Source: CAVVEQ01 sp963802095
Lineage (GTDB): Bacteria; Chloroflexota; Anaerolineae; Anaerolineales; Anaerolineaceae
Direction of reading: 5' to 3'
DNA: 64,000 nucleotides
Assembly (NCBI GenBank): GCA_963802095.1
Contig: CAWDHI010000004.1
Location: 36,847 to 100,846 of the forward strand
The notes under the pieces were generated by a model. The model was not told the origin of the DNA and ran no database searches. It saw only the letters and a program-made list of their open reading frames with translations. Of this stretch, positions 17,110-24,939 are shown piece by piece; positions within the stretch are counted from its first letter, which is position 1, and each line of letters begins with the position of its first letter. Position numbers and translations under genes: made by a program.

Positions 17110-18156
17110 TTAGTACTTGCGACCGGCAGCAACTTCCGCCAGATTAGGATCGTCCATGTAGAATTCACTTTCCTGGGAGGGGATCCATTTCGGAAGGGTT
17201 TCTCCGTTCAATACTGCCAGAGCAGCTTCGTAAACCTGGGGTGCGAGCAGCGGGTTGCATTCGATCGCGCCATTCAGGGTGCCATCCAACATGGCCTGGA
17301 AAGCGCCGGCGGTGGCATCAACGGAAATGAGCTTGACATCCTGTGCGGGCACAAGCCCGGCTTCCTTGAGGGCTTCGGCAGCGCCAAACGCCATTTCGTC
17401 GTTTTGGCCAAAGATACCCTGAACGTCCTTGGTTTCCTTCAACCAGGCTTCAGTCACTTCCTTGCCTTCCTTGATGCTCCAGTTGGCGGTTTGGGTTTTG
17501 GTTACAACGATCCCGCATTTTTCAGCGGTCTCGCGGAAGCCAGTTCCGCGGTCAATGGCGGGCGCGGCGCCCACATTGCCCTGCAGTTCCCAGACGTTCT
17601 TCTTCTCGCTGCCTTCCAGCAGCTTGCACATGGCCAGGCCAGCCTTGCGGCCTTCTTCCACGAAATCCGCGCCGATGAATGTGGCGTACTTATCTTCATT
17701 GCCATCGATGCGGCGGTCGGAAAGGATAACGGGTTTCCCGGCTGCTGCGGCATCATCGAGGACCTGATCCCAACCGGTCACTTCCAGGGGGGACATAACG
17801 ATCACGTCCACTTCAGGATCAGCGATAAATTGCTGGAACCCTGCAACCTGTTTCGCCAGGTCATTCTGGGAATCGTAGAATTTGAGGGTCAACCCCAATT
17901 GTTCGGCGGTCTCCTTGAAGGAAGCGGTATTGGCTGCACGCCAGCCGCCTTCGGAGCCGGTCTGGAGGAAGCCAACGGTCATATCTTCATAGGTCCAGAC
18001 CTTCTTCGCCGGTTCTTCTGCCGCGGGGGCAGCCGGTTCTTCTGCGGCGGGGGCAGCCGGTTCTTCGGCTACAGGTGCAGGAGCTGCCGCCGGAGCGCAG
18101 GCTGCAAGAAGCATTGAAATAGCGACGATTAAACCTAAAACTTTGAAGCGGAACAT
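17110..18156 (-). CDS. Sugar ABC transporter substrate-binding lipoprotein (YtfQ-like)
   Basis: 348 residues from the ATG at 18156, preceded by AAGGAG; longer in-frame starts lack this. A lipoprotein signal ends in LLAAC, followed by a low-complexity linker with three copies of AAPA(A/V)EEP, then a periplasmic-binding fold. Features shared with YtfQ include VGFLQTGSEGGWRAANT, VTGWDQVLDDA and ELQGNVGAAPAIDRGTGF. YtfQ binds furanose sugars; with araBDA downstream, L-arabinose is the best guess for the ligand. It is the first gene of the long minus-strand run after the regulator. Confidence 0.93.
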   Translation of the reverse strand: MFRFKVLGLIVAISMLLAACAPAAAPAPVAEEPAAPAAEEPAAPAAEEPAKKVWTYEDMTVGFLQTGSEGGWRAANTASFKETAEQLGLTLKFYDSQNDLAKQVAGFQQFIADPEVDVIVMSPLEVTGWDQVLDDAAAAGKPVILSDRRIDGNEDKYATFIGADFVEEGRKAGLAMCKLLEGSEKKNVWELQGNVGAAPAIDRGTGFRETAEKCGIVVTKTQTANWSIKEGKEVTEAWLKETKDVQGIFGQNDEMAFGAAEALKEAGLVPAQDVKLISVDATAGAFQAMLDGTLNGAIECNPLLAPQVYEAALAVLNGETLPKWIPSQESEFYMDDPNLAEVAAGRKY

Positions 18157-18261
18157 GTCTTTTTCTCCTTGAATGATTATGATTTTCTCCCTGCGGAGTT
18201 TACCCTGTGGCAATTTGAGCCGGGAGAGTTTCTTCGATGTTTTTCATATTCTCCCTTACTC

Positions 18262-18274
18262 TGAAACGCTTACT
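18262..18274 (-). promoter_or_regulatory. Putative LacI/CcpA-type operator upstream of the sugar transporter operon
   Basis: On the minus strand the sequence is AGTAAGCGTTTCA, close to the cre-like core of LacI-family operators with a central CG. It sits about 105 bases before the binding-protein start and just downstream of the LacI gene. It differs from the operator-like repeats in front of lacI itself. Confidence 0.35.
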
Positions 18275-18302
18275 GAAAATACCCAAATTCGGGACTCGCG
18301 CT

Positions 18303-19399
18303 TCAACCACCAAACTCGTTGACAATTTCTGCAACCACCTCCTTTTTTTCCTGGTTCAATCGCCTTGACGAGCTCTCCCGAATGACCAGGGTGGGTTTAA
18401 AAACTACAGAAAGGGGTTCAGCAACTTCTGTATTTTGCCAACCTGCTTCGATGATCCGAACGATCCTTTCCACGGCGGCTTTGCCCATATTCTGCTGCTC
18501 CACCTGAACGGTTGATAGGGATGGACAAAAATAAGGAGACTCCTCCAGATTATCGAAACCAACGATACCGAAATCTTCCGGGACCCGTAAATTTCTTTCA
18601 CAGGCCGCCTGCAGGACGCTCAATGCCATCTGATCGTTGGCAGCAAAGACAGCATCCATCTCCGGGAATTTTTCGAAAAGAACCTGGATCGCCCGCGCTC
18701 CGCTGGAGGCTGACCAGTTCCCTTCCACCCAGTGGTTTTCCTTGATTGCGATCCCTTTTTCTTTGAGGGTGTCCTTCCAGGCTGCCATACGCTGGCGGGC
18801 TTCCCACCAGTCCAGTGGTCCGGAGATATGACCGATATGGCGGTAACCCTGCTCAAACAGGTGCTCCATTACCATGCGCGCCCCAAGGTAATTATCGATG
18901 GATACTATGGCGATATTTCTTCGCGAGGTTCCATGCTGAGAAAGACGATAGGAATCTCCAGGTCGACCGGAGGTGATTTGAGCCAATCCCGATTTTGACC
19001 GACTTCCTGGACTGCCCAGATAATTCCATCCACATGGCGGGAAATTAATCCCTGCAGAATCGGCAACACATGGTTGGAATCAAAACTGGGCAGTTCAATC
19101 AGGAGGAGAGAATACCCCGCCTGCTCGGCGGCATTGGTGATCCCACTCAGGGTACGGGACGGGCCGATGTATTTCAACCCGGCGGTGACCACCCCCAGGG
19201 TATAACTGCGCTGCTGGATCAGGCTGCGCGCGAGTGCGCTGGGCTGGTAGCCCATTTCTTTTATTACTAAGAGGACTCGTTCACGGGTTTCAGGGGATAC
19301 ATCGGGCCTGTCGTTCATCACGCGGGATACCGTCTGCGTGGAAACTCCCGCCGCAGCGGCGACTTGCTTGATGGTTGGACGATTGGATTTGCCCGGCAT
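18303..19399 (-). pseudogene. LacI family transcriptional regulator, split by a frameshift
   Basis: The two halves of one LacI protein are in different frames. The first (start 19399) has the HTH TIKQVAAAAGVSTQTVSRVMND and runs through the start of the sugar-binding domain to IPIVFLSMEP. The second resumes at RRNIAIVSIDNYLGARM and continues to 18303 with EDFGIVGFDNLEESPY and TLVIRESS. The switch lies near 18920-18935 and fits one missing base. The joined length of about 365 residues is normal. It may be an inactive gene or a sequencing error; a slippery heptamer is not evident. Its position points to control of the arabinose importer and araBDA. Confidence 0.85.
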
Positions 19400-19401
19400 A
19401 T

Positions 19402-19437
19402 GTTATCGTTCCCGTTATCGTTCCCGTTATCGATAAC
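19402..19437 (-). promoter_or_regulatory. Tandem 12-bp repeats and palindrome before lacI (autoregulatory operator)
   Basis: GTTATCGTTCCC occurs twice in tandem (19402-19413, 19414-19425), followed by the perfect palindrome GTTATCGATAAC (19426-19437). All three share the half-site GTTATCG at 12-bp spacing, one helical turn apart. The array ends three bases from the lacI start codon, so binding would block transcription or initiation. It also leaves no clear ribosome-binding site. Confidence 0.6.
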
Positions 19438-19576
19438 ATAGTAGCAAATCAAATGGTAAAAGTCAAGTGGTAATTTTGAATGCCCCTAATTCACCTGCGT
19501 CTTTTCCAGGTTTTGAGAAGGTAGTTGCTTTAGAAAAACGACAACAAATGTAAAACTGATTGTTCTTTTAAAAAAT

Positions 19577-19603
19577 AAAAACCTACCATTGCGGTAGGTT
19601 TTT
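19577..19603 (-). terminator. Terminator downstream of the dehydrogenase E2 gene
   Basis: An 11-bp stem AAAAACCTACC/GGTAGGTTTTT with a five-base loop; on the minus strand it is followed by a T-rich tract. It lies 13 bases after the E2 stop. The symmetric A/T flanks could also work on the plus strand. Confidence 0.85.
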
Positions 19604-19615
19604 ATCACGTTTTTT

Positions 19616-20953
19616 TTAAACCAGCAGAATCTCCGGGTGTTCCACAACCTTCACCAAATCTGCCAGGAACCGGGCGGCCACCACCCCGTCAATCACGCGG
19701 TGATCTGCAGAAAGGGTGAATGCGATCACCGGGCGCACAACAACCGTATCACGGTCATCGATGACAATTGGTTTTCGCACGGATGCACCAATGGCGAGGA
19801 TGGCATTTTCGGGTGGGTTGATGATCGCCCGGAACTGGTTGATGCCGTACATGCCAAGGTTCGAAATCGTAAATGTCCCGCGCTGGACTTCGCCCAGCTC
19901 CAGTTTTCCCTCCCGGGCACGCCGGCTCAAGTCGTTGAGTTTTTCTGCGGTTTCGCCAAACGTCAATTTATTCGCGCCGTGCACCACCGGGACGATCAGC
20001 CCATCATCCAGCGCGGTGGCGACACCGATGTTGACCTCTTTCCACAAATAGATCTTCTCGTCGATCAGGGAGGAGTTTATGTAGGGATGGTGCTCCAACA
20101 CCCAGGCGGTCAGTTTCACCAGGATGGCGGTGAGCGATACTTTGCCCTCGCCTTTCAAGGCAGCCATCTCATTTAGATGCACCCTGGCATCCTCCAGCCT
20201 GGAGATATCTGCCTCCACCGTTTCGGCGATATGCGGCGCTTGCTGGAAGCTGGATTGCATTCGCAAGGCAATCTTGGCCCGTATTCCGATCAGCGGAATG
20301 ATCTCCGCGGGGCGGTCCATAGAACTCATGGGAGAAAGTGGGGATGCGGCGGATTGCTTTACATCGGCAGCCTGAATGCGTCCATTAGGACCGCTTCCCT
20401 TGATGGTTTCCAGGGGGACGCCAGTTTCCTCCGAGATGCGCCTGGCTGCAGGAGTGGCAGCAACTTTTCCGGGGAAATCGCTGCTTACCGGTTGGTTTGC
20501 CTTCAAGGAAGCTGCGTAAAGTTCCACGTCCTCCCGGGATACCCTGCCCTTCTGCGCTGGGACCTTCGCAATATCCACGCCCAGTTCCTGGGCCACACGC
20601 AGTGCCAGCGGGCTGGCCTGCACCGGAATCGCGGGTGGCGGTGAGATTGGAGTAACCTGTGCGGCCTTTACGATTGAAGGTGGCGTCACCACCGTTTGAT
20701 CCGCGAGCGCCTCGCCGGGTTTCAGGATCTGGGCGATCACTGTCGCCACGGGGACAACATCCCCGGCCTGAAACTTGATTCCCGCAAGGATGCCGGTGGC
20801 TGGCGAGGTCACATCTATTGCCACCTTTTCCGTTTCCACGGTCAGAATGGTTTCGTCCTGTTTCACCGCCTCGCCTTCTTTTTTCTCCCAGGAAATGATG
20901 GTGGCTTTTTCCTGGTCCATATCCACCTTGGGCATGATCACGGGGGTTGGCAT
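19616..20953 (-). CDS. Dihydrolipoamide acyltransferase (E2) of 2-oxoacid/acetoin dehydrogenase complex
   Basis: 445 residues. Domains in order: a lipoyl domain (about 1-78) with the lipoylated lysine in ETEKVAID; a proline-rich linker; a peripheral-subunit binding domain (ASPLALRVAQELGVDIAKV); a second such domain (ATPAARRISEETGVPLETI); and a C-terminal catalytic acyltransferase domain with FTISNLGMYGINQF and HRVIDGVVAARFL near the end. Two binding domains in one E2 are less common than one. The gene starts one base after the E1-beta stop. No E3 (lipoamide dehydrogenase) is encoded in the window. Confidence 0.92.
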   Translation of the reverse strand: MPTPVIMPKVDMDQEKATIISWEKKEGEAVKQDETILTVETEKVAIDVTSPATGILAGIKFQAGDVVPVATVIAQILKPGEALADQTVVTPPSIVKAAQVTPISPPPAIPVQASPLALRVAQELGVDIAKVPAQKGRVSREDVELYAASLKANQPVSSDFPGKVAATPAARRISEETGVPLETIKGSGPNGRIQAADVKQSAASPLSPMSSMDRPAEIIPLIGIRAKIALRMQSSFQQAPHIAETVEADISRLEDARVHLNEMAALKGEGKVSLTAILVKLTAWVLEHHPYINSSLIDEKIYLWKEVNIGVATALDDGLIVPVVHGANKLTFGETAEKLNDLSRRAREGKLELGEVQRGTFTISNLGMYGINQFRAIINPPENAILAIGASVRKPIVIDDRDTVVVRPVIAFTLSADHRVIDGVVAARFLADLVKVVEHPEILLV

Positions 20954-20954
20954 T

Positions 20955-21941
20955 TTAATACTCGCCTTTCACGATTGCGCGGATCTCCCGCTCGATATCC
21001 TCTTCCTGGGGCACCGCGGCGCGTTCCAGAACGCGGTTGTAGGGAATGGGAACATTCTTGCCTGTCAGCCTGCGCATGGGTGCGTCCAGGTAATCAAACG
21101 CCCGGCTGGAGGAAACAACCGCCATGATCTCCCCCGCCCAGCCAGCTGTTTCGCAAGCCTCGTGTACGACCAACAGCTTACCAGTCTTCTTGACCGATTC
21201 CACGATGGTTTCCTTATCCAGCGGGACCATGGTGCGCGGGTCAACAACCTCCACTTCGATCCCCTCCCCTGCCAGGCGTTCAGCTACAGCCAGGGATTTA
21301 TGGACCATAATGCCGTTGGTCACTATTGTGAGATCCTTGCCTTTGCGCTTTACATCCGCAACACCGAAGGGAATGGTGTATTCCCCTTCAGGTACTTCTC
21401 CCTTGGATTTATATAACAACTTGTGCTCAATAAAACACACCGGGTTTGGATCGCGGATCGCGGTGAGCAGCAGACCCTTGGCATCGTAGGGCGTTGAAGG
21501 AGTGACGACCTTGAGTCCGGGCATGTGCATCAGCAGGGTTTCCAGGGATTGGGAGTGCTGGGCAGCCGCCCCGGTCCCCGAACCGCTCGGCATGCGCACT
21601 ACCAAGGGAACTGTGGCCTTGCCGCCGAACATATAATGCATTTTCGCCGCCTGGTTGCCAAGCTGGTCAAAGGTCAGCAGGGTGAAATCCATGAACATGA
21701 TCTCAGCCACCGGGCGCATCCCAAACAGCGCTGCCCCGACCGCTGCACCGATGATCGAAGGCTCGGATATTGGGGTTTCAATGATCCGTTTATCACCAAA
21801 TTCATCCAACATCCCATGTGTAACGCCGAATGCGCCGCCGTAGCGGCCAATATCCTCACCAATGATGAACACGCGCTCATCGCGCTTCATTTCCTCCCAC
21901 AGGGCGGTGCGGATTGCTTCGAGGTAAGTGATCTCAGGCAT
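20955..21941 (-). CDS. 2-oxoacid/acetoin dehydrogenase E1 component, beta subunit
   Basis: 328 residues from the ATG at 21941, which has GGAG seven bases upstream; more upstream starts give a proline-rich extension not seen in the family. It has the transketolase-like pyrimidine domain with FIIGEDIGRYGGAFGVTHGM and RIIETPISEPSIIGAAVGAA, then a C-terminal domain with EVVDPRTMVPLDKETIVESV. With E1-alpha it forms the thiamine diphosphate-dependent decarboxylase. It overlaps the E1-alpha stop by eight bases. Confidence 0.93.
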   Translation of the reverse strand: MPEITYLEAIRTALWEEMKRDERVFIIGEDIGRYGGAFGVTHGMLDEFGDKRIIETPISEPSIIGAAVGAALFGMRPVAEIMFMDFTLLTFDQLGNQAAKMHYMFGGKATVPLVVRMPSGSGTGAAAQHSQSLETLLMHMPGLKVVTPSTPYDAKGLLLTAIRDPNPVCFIEHKLLYKSKGEVPEGEYTIPFGVADVKRKGKDLTIVTNGIMVHKSLAVAERLAGEGIEVEVVDPRTMVPLDKETIVESVKKTGKLLVVHEACETAGWAGEIMAVVSSSRAFDYLDAPMRRLTGKNVPIPYNRVLERAAVPQEEDIEREIRAIVKGEY

Positions 21942-22944
21942 AGACATACTCCGTGACGGTGGAAGGGTCGGGGTCGGGAGAGGCATCGGCAAATGCCACC
22001 GCGGCTTCGATAATGCCTAAGGCCTCTTGGTCAAAATCTTCTGCGCCTGCAGAAGTCATCAAACCGTTCTCGATCAGATTGCCCCCGAAACGCTTGATCG
22101 GATCTTTGGTGTTCCGCCAGGTTTCGATCTCCTCCTTGGTGCGGTAAAGGTTGCGGTCGCTCTTGGAGTGCCCGAAGTAACGGTAGGTCTGCGTTTCAAT
22201 GAAGACCGGTCCCGCGCCGGAGCGGATCTTTTCCACCGCGTTCCGAACAGTTTCATAAACGGTCAGCACGTCGTTGCCATCGATGTAAAACCAGGGGATG
22301 CCATAAGCTTCTGCGCGCTGCGCGATGGGAAGCTTGGCTGAGACGCGTTCAATATCCATCGACATGCCGTATTTATTGTTTTCACAAATATATAATATCG
22401 GCAACTTCCACAAGGCGGCCATGTTCAAAGTCTCGTGGAAAACGCCTTCATTCGATGCTCCGTCACCAAAAATGGAAATGCAAATTTGGTCACTTTTTTG
22501 CATTTGTAGGCCAAGTCCAACACCCAGTGAGTGTGGGATGCCTCCGCCTACGATCCCATTGGCGCCCAGGTTGTGCGAGCTGAAATCCGCGATATGCATT
22601 GATCCGCCACGGCCTTTGCAATAACCGGCTTCCTTTCCCAGGAATTCGGCCATCATCAGGTTAATATCTGCTTTCTTGGTGATGAAGTGGCCGTGGCCGC
22701 GATGGTGGTTGATCAGGTAGTCATCCAGCCGGATCGCCCGGCCGAGGCCCACCGCCACTGCTTCCTGCCCTGCGGAAAGATGCATGGTTCCGTGAACCTT
22801 GCCCAGGGCATAAAGTTTATCTGCCATCAGCTCGAACTGGCGGATCACGCACATCGTCCGGTACATTTCCAGCAATTGGTCGCTGGATAATTTCAAGCGC
22901 TCCACCTTATGTTGAAATAATTCTTCTTTCTGTGTTTTTGCCAT
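21934..22944 (-). CDS. 2-oxoacid/acetoin dehydrogenase E1 component, alpha subunit
   Basis: 336 residues from the ATG at 22944, preceded by GAGGG. The thiamine diphosphate motif GDGASNEGVFHE...CENN is present, as are HRGHGHFITK and GRGGSMHIAD. The latter and the overall pattern are closer to acetoin dehydrogenase AcoA and pyruvate dehydrogenases of anaerobes than to branched-chain enzymes. It decarboxylates the 2-oxo substrate and passes the acyl group to E2 lipoate. A SorC regulator gene ends 19 bases upstream in the same operon. Confidence 0.92.
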   Translation of the reverse strand: MAKTQKEELFQHKVERLKLSSDQLLEMYRTMCVIRQFELMADKLYALGKVHGTMHLSAGQEAVAVGLGRAIRLDDYLINHHRGHGHFITKKADINLMMAEFLGKEAGYCKGRGGSMHIADFSSHNLGANGIVGGGIPHSLGVGLGLQMQKSDQICISIFGDGASNEGVFHETLNMAALWKLPILYICENNKYGMSMDIERVSAKLPIAQRAEAYGIPWFYIDGNDVLTVYETVRNAVEKIRSGAGPVFIETQTYRYFGHSKSDRNLYRTKEEIETWRNTKDPIKRFGGNLIENGLMTSAGAEDFDQEALGIIEAAVAFADASPDPDPSTVTEYVYA

Positions 22945-22963
22945 TTGTCCCTCAATAAATGAA

Positions 22964-23932
22964 TTAGTTGCTGTCACCTTCCAGAACTTGCCTGGCGGTG
23001 ACGCTGTCGGTCACTAGCGAATTTACCAACCGGGATATTAATGCTGCGCGGATGGCTTCCACTTTTCCCGGTCCGCCTGCGATCCCGATCCGCACCGGGA
23101 TGCGGGCCAGGTCTTCCCGGCGGATTGTGATCATCCGGCTCAGGAAGGCATCCATGTAAGGGGAGCCATCTCTATAGAAATAATTGCCAGCCACATCGCC
23201 AACTACCCCGTTCCTGCGAATGGTGGTCAGTTCTTTCTCCGTTAGAAGCCCGGAGAGATAAAAGCTGGAATAATCGGTTTCGGTAGTGCCAATTCCCACC
23301 AGGGCGATATCCGCCTGCTTGCCCATCTCGATCGTCTCCCGGATGCCGCGCGTTTCGCGCATTGATGCGGCGATCTCGGGTGTCTGGCACATACAGGGGG
23401 CGTTAAGAAAGTACCCTTCCCCTCCCAATTTATCTGCCAGCCGTGATACGAGGGCATGGCCGTCGTATTCCGCGTTCATCGCGCCCTGCGCCCCAACCAA
23501 TTGGATGATCTTTATCGAAAGCCCACCAACGGCTTGAACAGCGTCCACCACGGCACTGACCGTCGTTCCCCAGGCAACACCCACGACCGATTTAGGGTTT
23601 AGATGTTTCTTGAGCACTTCGGCACCAGCCCACCCCAGAACCGGGAGAAGGCGATCCGCCCGGGAATCCTCCATCGCTGAAACAAAAACGGATTCGACAC
23701 CGAACCTGGTTCGAAGCGCATTTTCAAGATCATGATCGGAATTGATCGGACGGTTGACGCGTATCTCCACGATCCCCCGGCTGCGCGCTTCCGTAAGCAT
23801 GCGCGAGATCATCGAACGGGTCACCCCCACTTCGTGGGCTATCTCGGATTGATCCTTACCCTCCAGGTAATACTTTTCAGCCACGTCCGCGAGGAGGGAG
23901 AATCGTTTCCGGCTGCTATTTTCAATAACCAC
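22964..23932 (-). CDS. SorC family transcriptional regulator
   Basis: 322 residues from a GTG at 23932 with AAGGAG seven bases before it. The N-terminal HTH (QSEIAHEVGVTRSMISRMLTEA) and the large C-terminal sugar-phosphate-binding domain (GVAWGTTVSAVVDAV, VGIGTTETDYSSFY) define the SorC/DeoR-like family, which senses phosphorylated sugars. It is the first gene of the dehydrogenase operon, so it probably couples E1/E2 expression to sugar supply and regulates itself through the palindrome upstream. Confidence 0.92.
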   Translation of the reverse strand: MVIENSSRKRFSLLADVAEKYYLEGKDQSEIAHEVGVTRSMISRMLTEARSRGIVEIRVNRPINSDHDLENALRTRFGVESVFVSAMEDSRADRLLPVLGWAGAEVLKKHLNPKSVVGVAWGTTVSAVVDAVQAVGGLSIKIIQLVGAQGAMNAEYDGHALVSRLADKLGGEGYFLNAPCMCQTPEIAASMRETRGIRETIEMGKQADIALVGIGTTETDYSSFYLSGLLTEKELTTIRRNGVVGDVAGNYFYRDGSPYMDAFLSRMITIRREDLARIPVRIGIAGGPGKVEAIRAALISRLVNSLVTDSVTARQVLEGDSN

Positions 23933-23956
23933 TGCCCCGCTCCTTGAATCACGTAT

Positions 23957-23972
23957 GTGAAATGGTTTTCAC
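23957..23972 (-). promoter_or_regulatory. Palindromic operator for the SorC regulator
   Basis: Inverted repeat GTGAAA-TGGT-TTTCAC placed between the predicted transcription start (about 23973) and the sorC start codon. This is a repressor-type position. Confidence 0.6.
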
Positions 23973-23979
23973 TTATATG

Positions 23980-24008
23980 AGTATATCAAGGCGAAAGGCG
24001 ATTGTCAA
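23980..24008 (-). promoter_or_regulatory. Promoter of the sorC-E1-E2 operon
   Basis: On the minus strand, TTGACA (24008-24003) and TATACT (23985-23980) are separated by exactly 17 bases, a near-consensus sigma-70 promoter. Confidence 0.8.
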
Positions 24009-24056
24009 CCCAGTCCGCCAAATTAGTTTTATTCGATTGTGGTCACGACCTGTGAC

Positions 24057-24085
24057 TTGCCGGCAGGTTTTGAATCCTGTATACT
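24057..24085 (+). promoter_or_regulatory. Promoter of the PIG-L/MFS pair
   Basis: TTGCCG (24057-24062), a 17-base spacer and TATACT (24080-24085). The predicted start of transcription is about 14 bases before the GTG start codon at 24106, leaving a very short leader without a clear ribosome-binding site. Confidence 0.7.
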
Positions 24086-24105
24086 CTTAGCAGATTTGGT
24101 CCCCG

Positions 24106-24909
24106 GTGGATACTTTGCCAAAAACCATCCTCGCCCTCGTTCCCCACCCAGATGATGCAGAGTTCTATGCTGGCGGAACCATCGCCCGGATGGCTGCTGA
24201 GGGCAGCCGGGTGATCATCGTGGTGGCGACGGATGGCTCAAAGGGTTCCTTCGAGATGGCTGGCAGGGAACTTTCGGATGCCCGCGCGGCGGAGATGGCA
24301 GCTGCCTGCAGGATCCTGGGCGCGGAATCCGCCATCATGCTGGGTTTCACGGATTTTGAGCTGGACCTGCTCCCACCCGGAAAGCTGCGCGAAGTTTTCG
24401 TTCGCCTCATCCGCCAGCACGCGCCTGATGTGGTCATTGCCGAAGACCCCTTCTGGTTGGGCGAAACCCATCCCGACCACCGCGTTGTTGCGCTCGCTGC
24501 CATGGAAGCGATAAAATATGCTTCTCTGCCGCGCCTGCACCCCGAGCACCTGGAGCAGGGACTGCAGCCCCATTTCGTCACCGAGAAATATTTTTACTCC
24601 GAGGAGCCATCACGATTCAATAAATTCGTGGATATCTCCGCCTCCTTTGAGAAAAAAGCCGCAGCCTTGGAGGCACATACAAGCCAGGTGGAGTTCCTGG
24701 TTGAAGGTGTTCTGCGCGAGGCTCGCCTGGCTGGACTGGACTTGACCACAGCATTCGGTGCCCTGGCAAACAACAAGCCCGCATTGTTGCGAATGGGTTT
24801 ACAGATGACCGCTGCCGGGTTGGCAGCATCGCAGGATTATGAACTTGCGGAAGCCTTCCATTACCAACGCTTTGACCCTATCATCGAAAAATTTCTTGCC
24901 GGATCCTAG
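24106..24909 (+). CDS. PIG-L/LmbE family N-deacetylase
   Basis: 267 residues from GTG. The zinc-binding motif PHPDDAEFYAGG and the downstream HPDHR box are both present, with ATDGSKGSFE between. Family members remove acetyl groups from N-acetylglucosaminyl compounds (as in mycothiol or bacillithiol synthesis) or from other small amino-sugar conjugates. The substrate is not evident. It is followed 30 bases later by an MFS transporter and the two probably act on the same compound. Confidence 0.88.
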   Translation: MDTLPKTILALVPHPDDAEFYAGGTIARMAAEGSRVIIVVATDGSKGSFEMAGRELSDARAAEMAAACRILGAESAIMLGFTDFELDLLPPGKLREVFVRLIRQHAPDVVIAEDPFWLGETHPDHRVVALAAMEAIKYASLPRLHPEHLEQGLQPHFVTEKYFYSEEPSRFNKFVDISASFEKKAAALEAHTSQVEFLVEGVLREARLAGLDLTTAFGALANNKPALLRMGLQMTAAGLAASQDYELAEAFHYQRFDPIIEKFLAGS

Positions 24910-24939
24910 ATCCGCCATCCCAAATCCCAGGAGCATTAC

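Noticed and set aside
18915..18940. Programmed ribosomal frameshifting in lacI
   Set aside because: No slippery heptamer or stimulatory structure is evident and LacI proteins are not known to use it.
19402..19437. CRISPR-like short repeats
   Set aside because: Units are 12 bases with no spacers and end in a palindrome; an operator array explains them.
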